Of a DNA stretch of 64,000 bases, positions 8,815 to 17,688 are shown in pieces. The notes beneath the pieces are model-generated. The model saw nothing but the letters and a program-made list of their open reading frames with translations. It was not told where the DNA came from and did not search any database. The first letter of the stretch is position 1. Every line of letters starts with the position of its first letter. Source of the stretch: Pseudomonadota bacterium (GTDB lineage: Bacteria > Pseudomonadota > Alphaproteobacteria > Sphingomonadales > Sphingomonadaceae); contig JAJZQN010000003.1 in NCBI GenBank assembly GCA_021847605.1, positions 62,001-126,000 on the forward strand. The letters run 5' to 3'. A program made the position numbers and the translations under genes.

Positions 8815-9075
8815 ATGGCGATGGACGAGACTAATAACGCACCCGATCCTGCAACCCTGTCTTTCGAGGAGGCATTGCGCGCGCTGGAGGGGATTGTGCG
8901 GCGACTGGAAAGCGGTGACGTACCGCTCGATGAATCGATCGCGCTCTATGCCCGCGGCGAAGAATTGCGCAAGCGCTGCACCGAACGGTTGCAGGCGGCC
9001 GAAGCGCGGATCGCGAAGCTGACCGTCGATGCCAGCGGCGCCGTTACCGGCGCGCAGCCGTTCGGCGCGGACTGA
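8815..9075 (+). CDS. xseB: Exodeoxyribonuclease VII small subunit
   Basis: This helical protein of about 86 aa has the XseB core 'LSFEEALRALEGIVRRLESGDVPLDESIALYARG' (quoted in part) and 'RCTERLQAAEARI'. It associates in several copies with XseA to form ExoVII, which degrades single-stranded DNA from both ends. The track start at 8779 is too long; ATGs at 8815 and 8821 are both possible, and a GGA six bases before 8815 favours it. It leads a plus-strand run and is followed after 2-5 nt by ispA, the usual bacterial xseB-ispA pairing. xseA is not in the window. Confidence 0.92.
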   Translation: MAMDETNNAPDPATLSFEEALRALEGIVRRLESGDVPLDESIALYARGEELRKRCTERLQAAEARIAKLTVDASGAVTGAQPFGAD

Positions 9076-9080
9076 TCGTG

Positions 9081-9995
9081 ATGGCCGGGGGAGGGGGCGC
9101 CTCCGCCACCGACATGGTGCGACTTCGCGCCGCCGGGGTCGCCGTACAGATTGATGCGGCGTTCGATCGTCTGCTAACCATCCCGGACGATGCGCGCGAT
9201 CGCCTGTATGAAGCGATGCGTCACGCGGCGATCGGCGGTGGCAAGCGGCTGCGCCCCTTGCTGGTGCGGGCGACCGGCGACCTGTTCAACCTGTCCGACG
9301 AATCGGTGATGCGGGTCGGCCTCGCGGTCGAATGCATCCATGTCTATTCTCTGATCCATGACGATCTGCCGGCCATGGACGATGACGACATGCGGCGCGG
9401 CAAACCCACCGTGCATAAGGCCTATGATGAGGCGACGGCGATCCTGGCGGGCGATTGCCTGCACGATCTGGCGTTTGAGATATTGGCGGACGAGGCCTGC
9501 CATCCCGACCCGTTCGTCCGCATCGAACTGGTAAAGGCGCTGGCTCTGTCCAGCGGCCCCGCTGGCATGGCGGGCGGTCAGATGATGGATCTGGAGGCGG
9601 AAAACAGCCGCTTCGACCTGCCCACTGTCACCCGGCTGCAAAATCTGAAGACCGGCGCGCTGATCGCCTTCTGCGTCGATGCCGCCGCCATCATGGCGCG
9701 TATTCCCGACGATCGTCGCACCCGGCTGCATGGCTATGCCCGCGACATCGGCCTTGCCTTCCAGATTGCCGACGATCTGCTGGATGTGGAGGGCGACGCT
9801 GTGCTGGCGGGCAAGGCGCTGGGCAAGGATGCGGCGGCGGGAAAGGAAACCTTCGTCTCGCTGCTGGGTGTGGAACGGGCGCGGGAGCAGGGGCGTTTGC
9901 TCGTTGAACAGGCCAAGGCGCATCTGCACGGCTATGGGCCAGAGGCCGACCTGCTGCGCGCCATTGCCGACTATATTGTGGAGAGGGACCGCTAA
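9081..9995 (+). CDS. ispA: Farnesyl diphosphate synthase (polyprenyl synthetase)
   Basis: This 304 aa trans-prenyltransferase has the first Asp-rich motif 'DDLPAMDDDDMRRG' near residues 94-100 and the second 'FQIADDLLD'. The residues before the first motif, 'YSLIHDD', match the FPP-length pocket of E. coli IspA, with a Tyr five residues upstream. It condenses IPP with DMAPP and GPP to give FPP for quinones, undecaprenyl phosphate and carotenoids. A GTG at 9078 immediately precedes the ATG; I use the ATG. It sits directly after xseB. dxs, often a neighbour in this arrangement, is absent. Confidence 0.94.
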   Translation: MAGGGGASATDMVRLRAAGVAVQIDAAFDRLLTIPDDARDRLYEAMRHAAIGGGKRLRPLLVRATGDLFNLSDESVMRVGLAVECIHVYSLIHDDLPAMDDDDMRRGKPTVHKAYDEATAILAGDCLHDLAFEILADEACHPDPFVRIELVKALALSSGPAGMAGGQMMDLEAENSRFDLPTVTRLQNLKTGALIAFCVDAAAIMARIPDDRRTRLHGYARDIGLAFQIADDLLDVEGDAVLAGKALGKDAAAGKETFVSLLGVERAREQGRLLVEQAKAHLHGYGPEADLLRAIADYIVERDR

Positions 9996-10000
9996 ACGTC

Positions 10001-10513
10001 ATGAGCAAACAGCGTATCGGTGTCTATCCCGGCACATTCGACCCCATCACCCTGGGGCATATGGACATCATCCGGCGCGGCGCAAAGCTGGTCGACAAGC
10101 TGGTGATCGGGGTCACTACCAATATTTCCAAATCGCCGATGTTCACCGACGAGGAACGGCTGGAAATGGTGCGCCGTGAATGTGCGGGCATCGACACCGA
10201 AATCGTCGTGACCGGGTTCAACTCGCTGCTGATGGACTTTGCCGAATCGCAGGGGGCCAGCGTCATCATCCGCGGGCTGCGCGCCGTCGCCGACTTCGAA
10301 TATGAATATCAGATGGCGGGCATGAATCAGCAGATCAACAGCCGGGTCGAGACGGTTTTCCTGATGGCGGATGTGTCGTTGCAACCGATCGCATCGCGTC
10401 TGGTCAAGGAAATCGCCCTCTATGGCGGCCCGATCCACAAATTCGTCAGTCCCATAGTAAGGGACGAGGTGACGGCGCGCGTCGAACTGATCGGACGCAA
10501 GGGGCAGAGCTGA
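10001..10513 (+). CDS. coaD: Pantetheine-phosphate adenylyltransferase
   Basis: This 170 aa protein has the nucleotidyltransferase motif 'YPGTFDPITLGHMDII' (the T/HxGH type) and 'IIRGLRAVADFEYEYQMAGMN', both diagnostic for PPAT. It adenylates 4'-phosphopantetheine to dephospho-CoA, the penultimate CoA step; coaBC for an earlier step is at 46-47 kb. The gene follows ispA by 5 nt and looks co-transcribed with it. Confidence 0.96.
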   Translation: MSKQRIGVYPGTFDPITLGHMDIIRRGAKLVDKLVIGVTTNISKSPMFTDEERLEMVRRECAGIDTEIVVTGFNSLLMDFAESQGASVIIRGLRAVADFEYEYQMAGMNQQINSRVETVFLMADVSLQPIASRLVKEIALYGGPIHKFVSPIVRDEVTARVELIGRKGQS

Positions 10514-10627
10514 GGGATAAGAGAGGGGTAAAAGCCCCGCTCAGCCTGCGTTCAGTTGCCAATCGCGATCAGCACGCTATCAGGGCGCGTGGCCCCGCGG
10601 GCCGAAGGATCAAGGAAAGTTCATTTC

Positions 10628-11395
10628 ATGCGTTTCACTCTGGCGCTCAAGACTCTGGCGATCGGTGCCGCCCTTACCGTTTCGGGCGCGGCTTATGCTC
10701 AGGGCGGTGGCAACGCTGAACAGATGAAGAAGGCGGAGGCCGCTGCGCGCGCGCAGCAGAATCTGAAATCGCTGGAAGGGGAAGTCGCGGTAAAGCTGCC
10801 GCCGGCAACCGTACCGGCCGACCCGCAGAATATCTGGGATCTCGACTTGTCCTCGGGCGGTCGCGTCCGCATTCAGCTGCGCCCGGACATCGCACCCAAC
10901 CATGTCGAACGGATCAAGGAATTGACGCGGCAGGGCTTTTACAACGGCCTGAAATTCCATCGCGTCATTCCCGGCTTCATGGCGCAGGGCGGCGATCCCA
11001 AGGGGGATGGCACCGGCGGTTCGCAGCTTCCCGACCTCAAGGCCGAATTCAATCCGATGCCCCATCTGCGCGGCACCGTGTCGATGGCCCGCGCCCAGAG
11101 CGAGGATAGCGCCAACAGCCAGTTCTTCATCGTGCTTTTGCCGCGCATGCAACTCGACAAGAAATATACCGTGTTCGGTCGCGTGATCGAAGGCATGCAA
11201 TATGTCGATGCCATTCATGAAGGCGAGCCGCCGGCCGACCCCAGCGTGATCCTTCAGGCGTCGATCGAAAGCGACGGCAAGCCGCCGGTAACGGCCGCAC
11301 CGCCGCCGCCGCCCGCAGCGCCGTCGATCATCGACGCCCCGTCGATCGCGCCAAAGAAACCGGCGGCCAAGAAGCCCGCACCCAAGAAGAAGTAA
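10628..11395 (+). CDS. Periplasmic cyclophilin-type peptidyl-prolyl isomerase
   Basis: This 255 aa protein starts [24 protein letters not shown], a clear Sec signal peptide with AYA cleavage. The cyclophilin core includes '[22 protein letters not shown]' (quoted in part) and 'NSQFFIVLL', with an internal insertion between strands. The C-terminus is a low-complexity Pro/Ala/Lys tail ending '[13 protein letters not shown]'. The track start at 10556 is rejected because AAGGAAAG lies just upstream of the ATG at 10628 and a signal peptide follows. The conserved neighbourhood coaD-PPIase-queA suggests one operon. It would assist folding of exported proteins. Confidence 0.9.
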   Translation: MRFTLALKTLAIGAALTVSGAAYAQGGGNAEQMKKAEAAARAQQNLKSLEGEVAVKLPPATVPADPQNIWDLDLSSGGRVRIQLRPDIAPNHVERIKELTRQGFYNGLKFHRVIPGFMAQGGDPKGDGTGGSQLPDLKAEFNPMPHLRGTVSMARAQSEDSANSQFFIVLLPRMQLDKKYTVFGRVIEGMQYVDAIHEGEPPADPSVILQASIESDGKPPVTAAPPPPPAAPSIIDAPSIAPKKPAAKKPAPKKK

Positions 11396-11420
11396 TCGCG
11401 CCCGAAAGGGCATCGAAGCC

Positions 11421-12449
11421 ATGCGTGTAGATCTGTTCGATTTTGACCTGCCTACGGAGAATATCGCTCTCCGTCCGGCCTCGCCGCGCGACAGCGCGCG
11501 CATGCTGCTGGTTCAGGGCGACGAACCGATGCAGGACCGCATCGTGCGCGACCTGCCATCGATGCTGCGGCCGGGCGACGTTCTGGTCTTCAACGATACG
11601 AAGGTCATTCCCGCCCAGTTGGAAGGGATGCGGGGCGAAGCGCGCATCGGCGCGACGCTGCATAAACGGCAGGGGCTACGCCAGTGGCAGGCCTTTCTGC
11701 GCAATGCCAAGCGGGTGCGCGCGGGCGACCGGATCGATTTCGGCGCAGGCGTCACCGCCATTGCCGGGCCGCGCGACGAGGATGGCGGCGTCACGCTGGA
11801 CTTTGAAGGCGACGAGCCGGTCGAAATCCTGTTGGAACGGGCCGGGCGCATGCCGCTGCCCCCCTATATCGCCAGCAAGCGCCCCACCGACGAACGGGAC
11901 CGCAGCGATTATCAGACGATGTTCGCACGCGAAGACGGCGCCGTCGCCGCTCCGACCGCCGCGCTGCACTTCACGCCGGAATTGATGGCCGGGCTGGCGG
12001 CGGCGGGCATCGGCACGGAAACGCTGACGCTGCATGTCGGGGCAGGCACCTTTCTGCCGGTGAAGGCAGACGATACCGACGATCACCGTATGCACGCCGA
12101 ATGGGGCCGGATCGACGCTGAAACCGCCGATCGCCTGAACGCGGCGCGCGCGTCAGGCGGCCGCCTGATCGCGGTCGGCACAACATCATTGCGCCTCTTG
12201 GAAAGCGCCACCGGAGAGGACGGTATCGTCCGCCCCTTCGCCGACGAAACCCGCATCTTCATCACGCCGGGCTACCGCTTTCGCGCGGTCGACGGGCTGA
12301 TGACCAATTTCCACCTGCCCAAATCGACCCTGTTCATGCTGGTAAGTGCCTTGATGGGCACGGAAAAAATGCAATCCGTGTATAGCCACGCCATTGGGAA
12401 CGGCTATCGCTTCTATAGTTATGGCGACTCCAGCCTGTTGCTGCCCTGA
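11421..12449 (+). CDS. queA: tRNA preQ1(34) S-adenosylmethionine ribosyltransferase-isomerase
   Basis: This 342 aa protein has the length of QueA, starts '[29 protein letters not shown]' (quoted in part) and contains 'LHFTPELM', '[11 protein letters not shown]' and '[17 protein letters not shown]'. It transfers and isomerises the ribosyl group of SAM onto preQ1 in tRNA to make epoxyqueuosine. Its usual partner tgt does not follow; instead an opposite-strand DUF2171 gene does. It begins 25 nt after the PPIase and probably belongs to the same transcript. Confidence 0.96.
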   Translation: MRVDLFDFDLPTENIALRPASPRDSARMLLVQGDEPMQDRIVRDLPSMLRPGDVLVFNDTKVIPAQLEGMRGEARIGATLHKRQGLRQWQAFLRNAKRVRAGDRIDFGAGVTAIAGPRDEDGGVTLDFEGDEPVEILLERAGRMPLPPYIASKRPTDERDRSDYQTMFAREDGAVAAPTAALHFTPELMAGLAAAGIGTETLTLHVGAGTFLPVKADDTDDHRMHAEWGRIDAETADRLNAARASGGRLIAVGTTSLRLLESATGEDGIVRPFADETRIFITPGYRFRAVDGLMTNFHLPKSTLFMLVSALMGTEKMQSVYSHAIGNGYRFYSYGDSSLLLP

Positions 12450-12462
12450 TCTGGGTGGCAGC

Positions 12463-12495
12463 AAAAAGGGCCAGCCATCGTCTGGCCAGCCCTTC
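12463..12495 (-). terminator. Rho-independent terminator for DUF2171 gene
   Basis: On the minus strand AAGGGC-TG-GCCA, a 5 nt loop, then TGGC-TG-GCCCTT forms a stem with one internal 2x2 mismatch, followed by TTTTTGC. It lies between the convergent queA and DUF2171 genes. Confidence 0.7.
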
Positions 12496-12512
12496 CTTCA
12501 TGCTATGATGGA

Positions 12513-13460
12513 TCAGCGATAGCGACCCGTGCCGCGCACCGTGGCATCGGTGCGGCTGTCGTCTGACCGCCACGAACGGTCCTGCTCACGGTCACTGAAC
12601 AGAGCATTCTGTTCGCGCTCGGTACGCCACGCGGTCTGAGCCTCATCGGCGGTTTTTTCCAGCGTCACCTTCGTCGCATCCACCGACTTGATCCAGCTTG
12701 ATGGAATCGAATGATGCACGCCGCCCGCATCCGCATCATTCTTGGTCAGGATGATGCGATCACCGCGCAGCTTGTCGACGGTTCCGACATGCTCGCCATC
12801 GCTGCCGACCACATCCTGATGTTCGCGCACCTGGGCAATGGCCTGACGCTGTTCGCCGCGGCGAGTGCGCCATGTCCCGAATTCGCTGTTGAAGCGATCC
12901 CGATTTTCGCGCTGATAATCGGAATAGTCGCGGTCCAACTCGTCGATCCGCTGCTGGCGCCATGCGTGATAGTTGCTGTCATGGTGCGACCCGAAATCAT
13001 GCTGCGCGCCATAGGCCGGGTTGCGATAGCCATTATCTTCGTTGCCATAACCGCTGCGTTCGCCGGTATAGGGGGCATAGCCGCGATTGGGCAGATAGCG
13101 GGTGCTGTTGGCGGCAGAGGCGAATCCGATACGGCTCGACTGGTCGCGTGGGTCGCCATAGGGGCGATTATAATAATCGTCATATTCGCGGCGGCGCTCT
13201 GCTTCCTCATCGCCGAACCAGCTACGGATTTCATCTCCCGCGCGGTCGAAGAAGCCACGATCTTCCGGATCATATCCGGCAGGTTCACGGCGATAGTCGT
13301 CACGGCGATAATCGGGGCCGCCGAACTGACCGCGCGTGCCATAGCGGGATGACTGCTCGTCGCGCCATTCGCGCTGGCCGCGAACCCTGTCGGTTCCGCG
13401 ATCCCAGCCGGTGGCGTAGCGATCTTCGCCATAGGGGCGACGTCCGCCTTGATAACCCAT
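12513..13460 (-). CDS. DUF2171-containing protein with Arg/Tyr/Asp-rich N-terminus
   Basis: This 315 aa protein has two parts. Residues 1-200 are low complexity and rich in Arg, Tyr, Asp and Gly, with a recognisable 'DEIRSWFGDEEAERRR' segment found in many sphingomonad stress-associated proteins. Near residues 212-270 lies a DUF2171 PRC-barrel-like domain: 'VREHQDVVGSDGEHVGTVDKL...IILTKND...HHSIPSSWI'. No signal peptide. DUF2171 proteins have no settled function; PRC-like folds often bind proteins or RNA. It is transcribed alone, with a terminator before queA. Confidence 0.75.
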   Translation of the reverse strand: MGYQGGRRPYGEDRYATGWDRGTDRVRGQREWRDEQSSRYGTRGQFGGPDYRRDDYRREPAGYDPEDRGFFDRAGDEIRSWFGDEEAERRREYDDYYNRPYGDPRDQSSRIGFASAANSTRYLPNRGYAPYTGERSGYGNEDNGYRNPAYGAQHDFGSHHDSNYHAWRQQRIDELDRDYSDYQRENRDRFNSEFGTWRTRRGEQRQAIAQVREHQDVVGSDGEHVGTVDKLRGDRIILTKNDADAGGVHHSIPSSWIKSVDATKVTLEKTADEAQTAWRTEREQNALFSDREQDRSWRSDDSRTDATVRGTGRYR

Positions 13461-13624
13461 TGTCCGTCTCCTTGGTCTGTCTTTCGACGGTGCGATCTGC
13501 GCGCCGTCCGGGGCATCAATGGGTGAGGGGAATCATCGTTCCCGGCGTTACGCAGGAGTAATGTCCTGCGCTTCCAACGGTCCGCCGCTGCCGCCCTGCG
13601 CCACGAAAATTTGCGTGAAACCCA

Positions 13625-13653
13625 TTGCGTGGCGAAAAGGCCTCGCCTATAGG
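13625..13653 (+). promoter_or_regulatory. Sigma70-type promoter of tRNA-Ala
   Basis: TTGCGT, a 17 nt spacer and TATAGG end 12 nt before the tRNA 5' end. The spacing and position fit a housekeeping promoter with start near 13660. Confidence 0.6.
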
Positions 13654-13665
13654 CAGCCCACCTTT

Positions 13666-13741
<76 letters not shown>

Positions 13742-13855
13742 TTTTCCCATATTTACCGATTTTGCCGCAGTCGTCAGGTGGACCGAGTGGTCGATTCTGC
13801 CGAAAATGCCTGGCGCATAATGGCGGCTGCCATGGCCCGACGTCGCGCATATGTC

Positions 13856-14746
13856 CTAGACGGGTGCTGCGACCTCGATCGCGCCGGGTGCGACCTTCAC
13901 CGTCACCGGCGTCTTCGCCAGCACTTCGCCATCGATCGATATGCGCTGGCGCGGGCGCGTTTCGATGCGGAAGGATTGTCCCTGATATTCCTCGGTATGG
14001 GCGTCCCGATCGCGCAGCTTGAAGAATTTCGCATACCAGTCCCACGCCAGCCGCATATGGCTGCGCCCCACGACCGCCTGCACTACGATTTGCCCGGTAT
14101 CGACATTGGCATGGTCCGACAATTCGACCCCGCCATGATAGGGACCGTTCAATATCCGCACTTCCGTCGACCAGATGCGCCGCTCGCTTTTGCCATCGTC
14201 GATCACCAGTCGGAACCCGCGAAAACCGACCGAACATTTGACCGCCCAGATCAGATATCCGATCCGTCCCAGATAGCGTTTCAGCTTGTGCGGCACAGTC
14301 CGTCCGATGATCGGCGACAGGCCAAGCGAGGCGGCATTCACGAAATAATCATCGTCCACCATGCCCAGGTCGACGCGCCGCCGTCGCCCGCTCGCGATCG
14401 TCCGCACCGCCCCGTCCAGATCGAGCGGCAGGCCCAGCGTGCGCGCAAAGCTGTTGGCGGTGCCCAGCGGCAAGACGCCGAACACCACATCCTTGCCCAC
14501 CAGTTCATCGACCGTGCCGGACATGGAGCCATCGCCACCGCCCACAATCACCATCGGCGCGCCATCGGCCACCGCGCCGCGCACCGTCTCATCCATTTTT
14601 GTGGGGTCTTCCACCGCATGGGCGGCGATCAGCCGAATGCCCGCCGCTTCCAGCTTCTCCTTCGCCTGCGCGAACAGATCCTGACCCTTACGGCTATGGG
14701 CGTTGACGACCAGCACGGCGCCCTTGGGGAGGGGTTTCGTTTCCAT
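13856..14746 (-). CDS. Diacylglycerol/lipid kinase family protein (YegS/DagK-like)
   Basis: This 296 aa protein starts 'KGAVLVVNAHSRKGQ' and has the ATP-binding glycine motif 'IVGGGDGSMSGTVDELV' near residues 67-83, followed by 'FGVLPLGTANSFARTLGLP' and 'DDDYFVNAASLGL'. This is the DAGKc catalytic domain with the C-terminal beta-sandwich, the usual size of the YegS/BmrU lipid kinases. It would phosphorylate diacylglycerol or a sphingoid/ceramide lipid; sphingomonads make glycosphingolipids, so a sphingosine-like substrate is possible but not shown. Cytoplasmic or membrane-peripheral. Divergent from the phosphoesterase gene next door. Confidence 0.85.
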   Translation of the reverse strand: METKPLPKGAVLVVNAHSRKGQDLFAQAKEKLEAAGIRLIAAHAVEDPTKMDETVRGAVADGAPMVIVGGGDGSMSGTVDELVGKDVVFGVLPLGTANSFARTLGLPLDLDGAVRTIASGRRRRVDLGMVDDDYFVNAASLGLSPIIGRTVPHKLKRYLGRIGYLIWAVKCSVGFRGFRLVIDDGKSERRIWSTEVRILNGPYHGGVELSDHANVDTGQIVVQAVVGRSHMRLAWDWYAKFFKLRDRDAHTEEYQGQSFRIETRPRQRISIDGEVLAKTPVTVKVAPGAIEVAAPV

Positions 14747-14816
14747 GTCGCAATAACTCTAAGAAAGGGATTTGGGTCCGCCGGGAAACCATATGGCGCG
14801 GATTCGTTACTCTCTC

Positions 14817-15710
14817 ATGGCCCGCATCGCTCATCTGTCCGATATTCATTTTGGCGCGAACGATCAGAGGATCGTGGATGCCGCCACCGCATGGTTGCAG
14901 GAACGTCGCCCCGATCTCGTCGTCATCAGCGGCGATTTCACCCAGCGTGCGCGCGTGGCGGAATTTCGTGCCGCCGCCGCATGGCTCAACCGGCTCAGGG
15001 CGTCGGGCCTGCGCACGCTGGTCGTGCCGGGCAATCATGACGTGCCGCTCTATGACCTGTTCCGCCGCTTCACCCGGCCGCTGGCCCGTTATCGCCGCTA
15101 TATCAGCCATGATCTTTGCCCTTTTTATCAGGACAGGGAAGTCGCGATCCTGGGCATCAACACCGCCCGGTCGCTGACGGTGAAGGATGGGCGGATCAAT
15201 CATGATCAGATGGATCTGGTGCGCGACCGTTTCGCCGATGTGTCACCGGAAAAGACCCGCATCCTCGTCACCCATCATCCGCTCTTCGCCATGCCGATCG
15301 GCCGGGGCAGCGAACTCAGCGAAGCGGTCGGTCGCCATGACGATGCCGTCCATGCCGCGTGCGAAGCGGGCGTGCATCTGGCGCTCGCCGGCCATTTCCA
15401 CCGCACCTATGCGCAGGCCGCCGACCGCATGGTCGAACATAGCGGTGGCGCGCTGGTCATTCAGGCGGGCACCGCCACCTCCACACGCCTTCGCAATGAC
15501 GAGCCGCAGAGCTTCAACTGGCTCCACGTCCACCGTAATGACGAGATTGAGCTACAGGTCATCGTGTGGGACGGCGCCGCCTTCCGCCGCGCCAGCCATG
15601 TCGAATATCGCCGCACGGGTCAGGATTGGGACGGTCGCGACTTGATCGATCCGCCGGTCGTGGGGGAACTGGCAAAGGGCGCCGCACCGATGAACTCCGT
15701 CAGACCCTAA
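14817..15710 (+). CDS. Metallophosphoesterase (calcineurin-like)
   Basis: This 297 aa protein starts MARIAHLSDIHFGAND and carries the full set of binuclear-metal motifs: D-x-H in 'LSDIHFG', 'VISGDFTQ', 'VPGNHDVP', 'THHPLF' and 'AGHFHR'. It belongs to the 3',5'-cyclic-AMP phosphodiesterase CpdA-like group of calcineurin phosphoesterases; the substrate could be cyclic nucleotide, nucleotide or another phosphodiester. I trimmed the track start (14772) to the ATG at 14817 because the first beta strand begins right there. It is divergent from the lipid kinase and its last codons overlap the stop of the convergent methyltransferase gene by 4 nt. Confidence 0.87.
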   Translation: MARIAHLSDIHFGANDQRIVDAATAWLQERRPDLVVISGDFTQRARVAEFRAAAAWLNRLRASGLRTLVVPGNHDVPLYDLFRRFTRPLARYRRYISHDLCPFYQDREVAILGINTARSLTVKDGRINHDQMDLVRDRFADVSPEKTRILVTHHPLFAMPIGRGSELSEAVGRHDDAVHAACEAGVHLALAGHFHRTYAQAADRMVEHSGGALVIQAGTATSTRLRNDEPQSFNWLHVHRNDEIELQVIVWDGAAFRRASHVEYRRTGQDWDGRDLIDPPVVGELAKGAAPMNSVRP

Positions 15711-16573
15711 TTCTTCCCCTTCAGCGCCGCCGCCAGCGATACCGTCGCGCTGCCGCGCCGCGCCGGGCCAGCCTGACTGGGGTCGGGTTTCCACCCCGAC
15801 AGATAGACCAGCACCATCTGTTCCGCCGTGCGCCCGTCCGGGTCGGCGGCCTCGGCGAAATGGGCCGCCGCGCGCATCAGCACCTCGCGCGTCAGCGGCC
15901 TTGGCCGTGTGGTCAGCGCATGGCCGCCGCCCATGCCGCGCAGGTCGTGCATCAACCGCACGATGTCGCCATAGCGGATCGACAAGGCGTCGCTGTCCGC
16001 CACCGGCATCGCGAAACCGGCACGGCTCAGCAGGTCGCCCGCTGCCCGCACATCCACCTGCGGATGGACATGCTGGGTCGGCCGGTCGCCTTCCGCCGCC
16101 AGCATCGCGCTTTTCAGCCGCGACAGGCTGCCCGCCCCGGCAAAGGCCGCCAGCATCAATCCATCGGGTCGCAACACCCGCCGCATCAGGATCATCGCGC
16201 CGGGCAGGTCATTCACGCTGTCCAGCGTGCCGCATGCGATCACCAGATCGAAACTCTCGTCGGCAAAGGGCAGGGCGTCCTCGTCTCCCTGTACGCCGCC
16301 CGCCGCCCGCGCCGCCAGAAAGCCGGGATCGACGCACGCCACTCTCTTGCCCATCGCCTCCAGCGCCGCCTTCGCGCTGCCGTCCGGGCATCCGATCAGC
16401 AACACCTCGGGCAGGTCGCGCTGTACATCGGCCAGCCGGTCGAGCATCTCGTCCAGCATCGCCCGGTGCAGGAAATCATGTTCGGCAAAGCGCGGCATCA
16501 TCCGGTCGCGGTGGCGCGCGCGCACGCTACGGTCGAAAATCTCGGGCAGGCTATCGGGGGCAGCGGAGGACAT
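15707..16573 (-). CDS. SAM-dependent methyltransferase, BioC/NDUFAF5-like
   Basis: This protein of about 288 aa begins MSSAAPDSLPEIFDRSVRARHRDRM, an N-terminus characteristic of the alphaproteobacterial relatives of human NDUFAF5. The class I methyltransferase fold includes 'VLLIGCPDGSAK' (degenerate motif I), 'DALPFADESFDLVIACGTLDSVNDLPG' (quoted in part) and 'RVLRPDGLMLAAF'. NDUFAF5 hydroxylates or modifies a complex I subunit; BioC methylates malonyl-ACP. Without neighbours from either pathway I leave the role open. The ATG at 16573 is preferred to the track start. It is divergent from comF, 44 nt away. Confidence 0.8.
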   Translation of the reverse strand: MSSAAPDSLPEIFDRSVRARHRDRMMPRFAEHDFLHRAMLDEMLDRLADVQRDLPEVLLIGCPDGSAKAALEAMGKRVACVDPGFLAARAAGGVQGDEDALPFADESFDLVIACGTLDSVNDLPGAMILMRRVLRPDGLMLAAFAGAGSLSRLKSAMLAAEGDRPTQHVHPQVDVRAAGDLLSRAGFAMPVADSDALSIRYGDIVRLMHDLRGMGGGHALTTRPRPLTREVLMRAAAHFAEAADPDGRTAEQMVLVYLSGWKPDPSQAGPARRGSATVSLAAALKGKN

Positions 16574-16617
16574 GGCGGGCCTTGTGCATCGGGGGATTGG
16601 CGGCGACAAGGCAGATG

Positions 16618-17379
16618 ATGGCTCTTACTCCGCTTCTCAAGACCTCTTTTTGGAAAGCGGCGATCCGCCCGGCGCTCGACTATGCGCTGCCGCCGCGCTG
16701 TCCGGGCTGCGGATCGGTGGTGGAGGCGGACTATTCCTTCTGCCTGGCCTGCTGGGGCGGCATGGAATTTCTGGGCGATCCCTGTTGCGCACGGTGCGGC
16801 GCGCCATTCCCGCACGACATCGGTGCGGGGGCGGAATGTGCCGCCTGCCTCGCTTATCCGCCGCCCTTCGACAGCGCGCGGGCGGTGCTGGCCTATGGCG
16901 ATGTGGCGCGCACCGTCGCGCTGCGGCTCAAATATGGTCGTCGCATCGGCCTTGCCCGGCTGATCGCCCGGTACATGCTGCGCCATCTGCCTGACATGGG
17001 CGATGATCCGCCGATCATCGTGCCGGTGCCGCTCCATCGCTGGCGGCTATGGCATCGCGGTTTCAACCAGTCCGCGCTGATCGCCACGCATCTTTCCCGC
17101 CTTTCTGGCCTGCCGGTGGATCGCCATGCGCTGCGCCGCGTCCGCGCCACCCGGCCTTTGCGCGGCATGGGCGGACGCGACCGGGCACGCGCGGTAAAGG
17201 GTGCCTTCGCGCTGGCGCCGGGCCATGGCCTGAAGGGGCGTCGCATCCTCCTGATCGACGATGTGCATACCAGCGGCGCGACGGCGGCCGCCTGCGCGAA
17301 GGCATTGCGGCGCGCCGGCGTGGCCGAAATCCGCCTCCTTTGTTGGGCACGGGCGCTGCCACGCGACGGCGCACATTGA
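16618..17379 (+). CDS. comF: ComF family protein (amidophosphoribosyltransferase-like)
   Basis: This 253 aa protein has N-terminal zinc-ribbon cysteines 'CPGCG', 'CLACWGG', 'CCARCGAPF' and 'CAACLAYPP'. A type I phosphoribosyltransferase domain follows with 'VPVPLHRWRLWHRGFNQS' and the PRPP loop 'ILLIDDVHTSGAT'. ComF proteins are linked to natural DNA uptake in some bacteria, but in alphaproteobacteria they are widespread with unclear biochemical role. The start is one of two adjacent ATGs (16615/16618); AAGG is 6 nt before 16618. The track shows only a longer in-frame ORF from 15901, most of which overlaps the methyltransferase gene. Confidence 0.88.
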   Translation: MALTPLLKTSFWKAAIRPALDYALPPRCPGCGSVVEADYSFCLACWGGMEFLGDPCCARCGAPFPHDIGAGAECAACLAYPPPFDSARAVLAYGDVARTVALRLKYGRRIGLARLIARYMLRHLPDMGDDPPIIVPVPLHRWRLWHRGFNQSALIATHLSRLSGLPVDRHALRRVRATRPLRGMGGRDRARAVKGAFALAPGHGLKGRRILLIDDVHTSGATAAACAKALRRAGVAEIRLLCWARALPRDGAH

Positions 17380-17428
17380 CAAAAGGCGCTTTTCCGCCAA
17401 TTTCGGGGGCAAGGAGTGCAGCATTCTC

Positions 17429-17686
17429 ATGGCGAAAGTCGAAATCTATACCAAGGCGTGGTGCGGTTACTGCGCGCGGGCCAAGTCGTTGCTCGAAAGC
17501 AAGGGCGTCGCGTTCGAGGAATATGACATCACGATGGGCGGTCCCAGGCGGGATGAGATGCTTGATCGCGCCAATGGTGGCACCACCGTCCCGCAAATCT
17601 TCATCGACGGCGCCCATATCGGCGGCAGCGACGACATGGCGGCACTCAACCGTGCGGGCAAGCTCGACCCGATGCTGGGCCTCTGA
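17429..17686 (+). CDS. grxC: Glutaredoxin 3
   Basis: This 85 aa protein has the dithiol active site CGYC at residues 12-15, the cis-Pro loop 'TTVPQIFIDG' and 'HIGGSDDM', all standard for GrxC. It reduces disulfides or protein-glutathione adducts with glutathione. The ATG at 17429 follows AAGGAG at a good distance; the longer track ORF (17261) overlaps comF. It is followed after 2 nt by the nitrilase gene, the usual grxC-nitrilase-DUF1178 order in alphaproteobacteria. Confidence 0.95.
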   Translation: MAKVEIYTKAWCGYCARAKSLLESKGVAFEEYDITMGGPRRDEMLDRANGGTTVPQIFIDGAHIGGSDDMAALNRAGKLDPMLGL

Positions 17687-17688
17687 TC

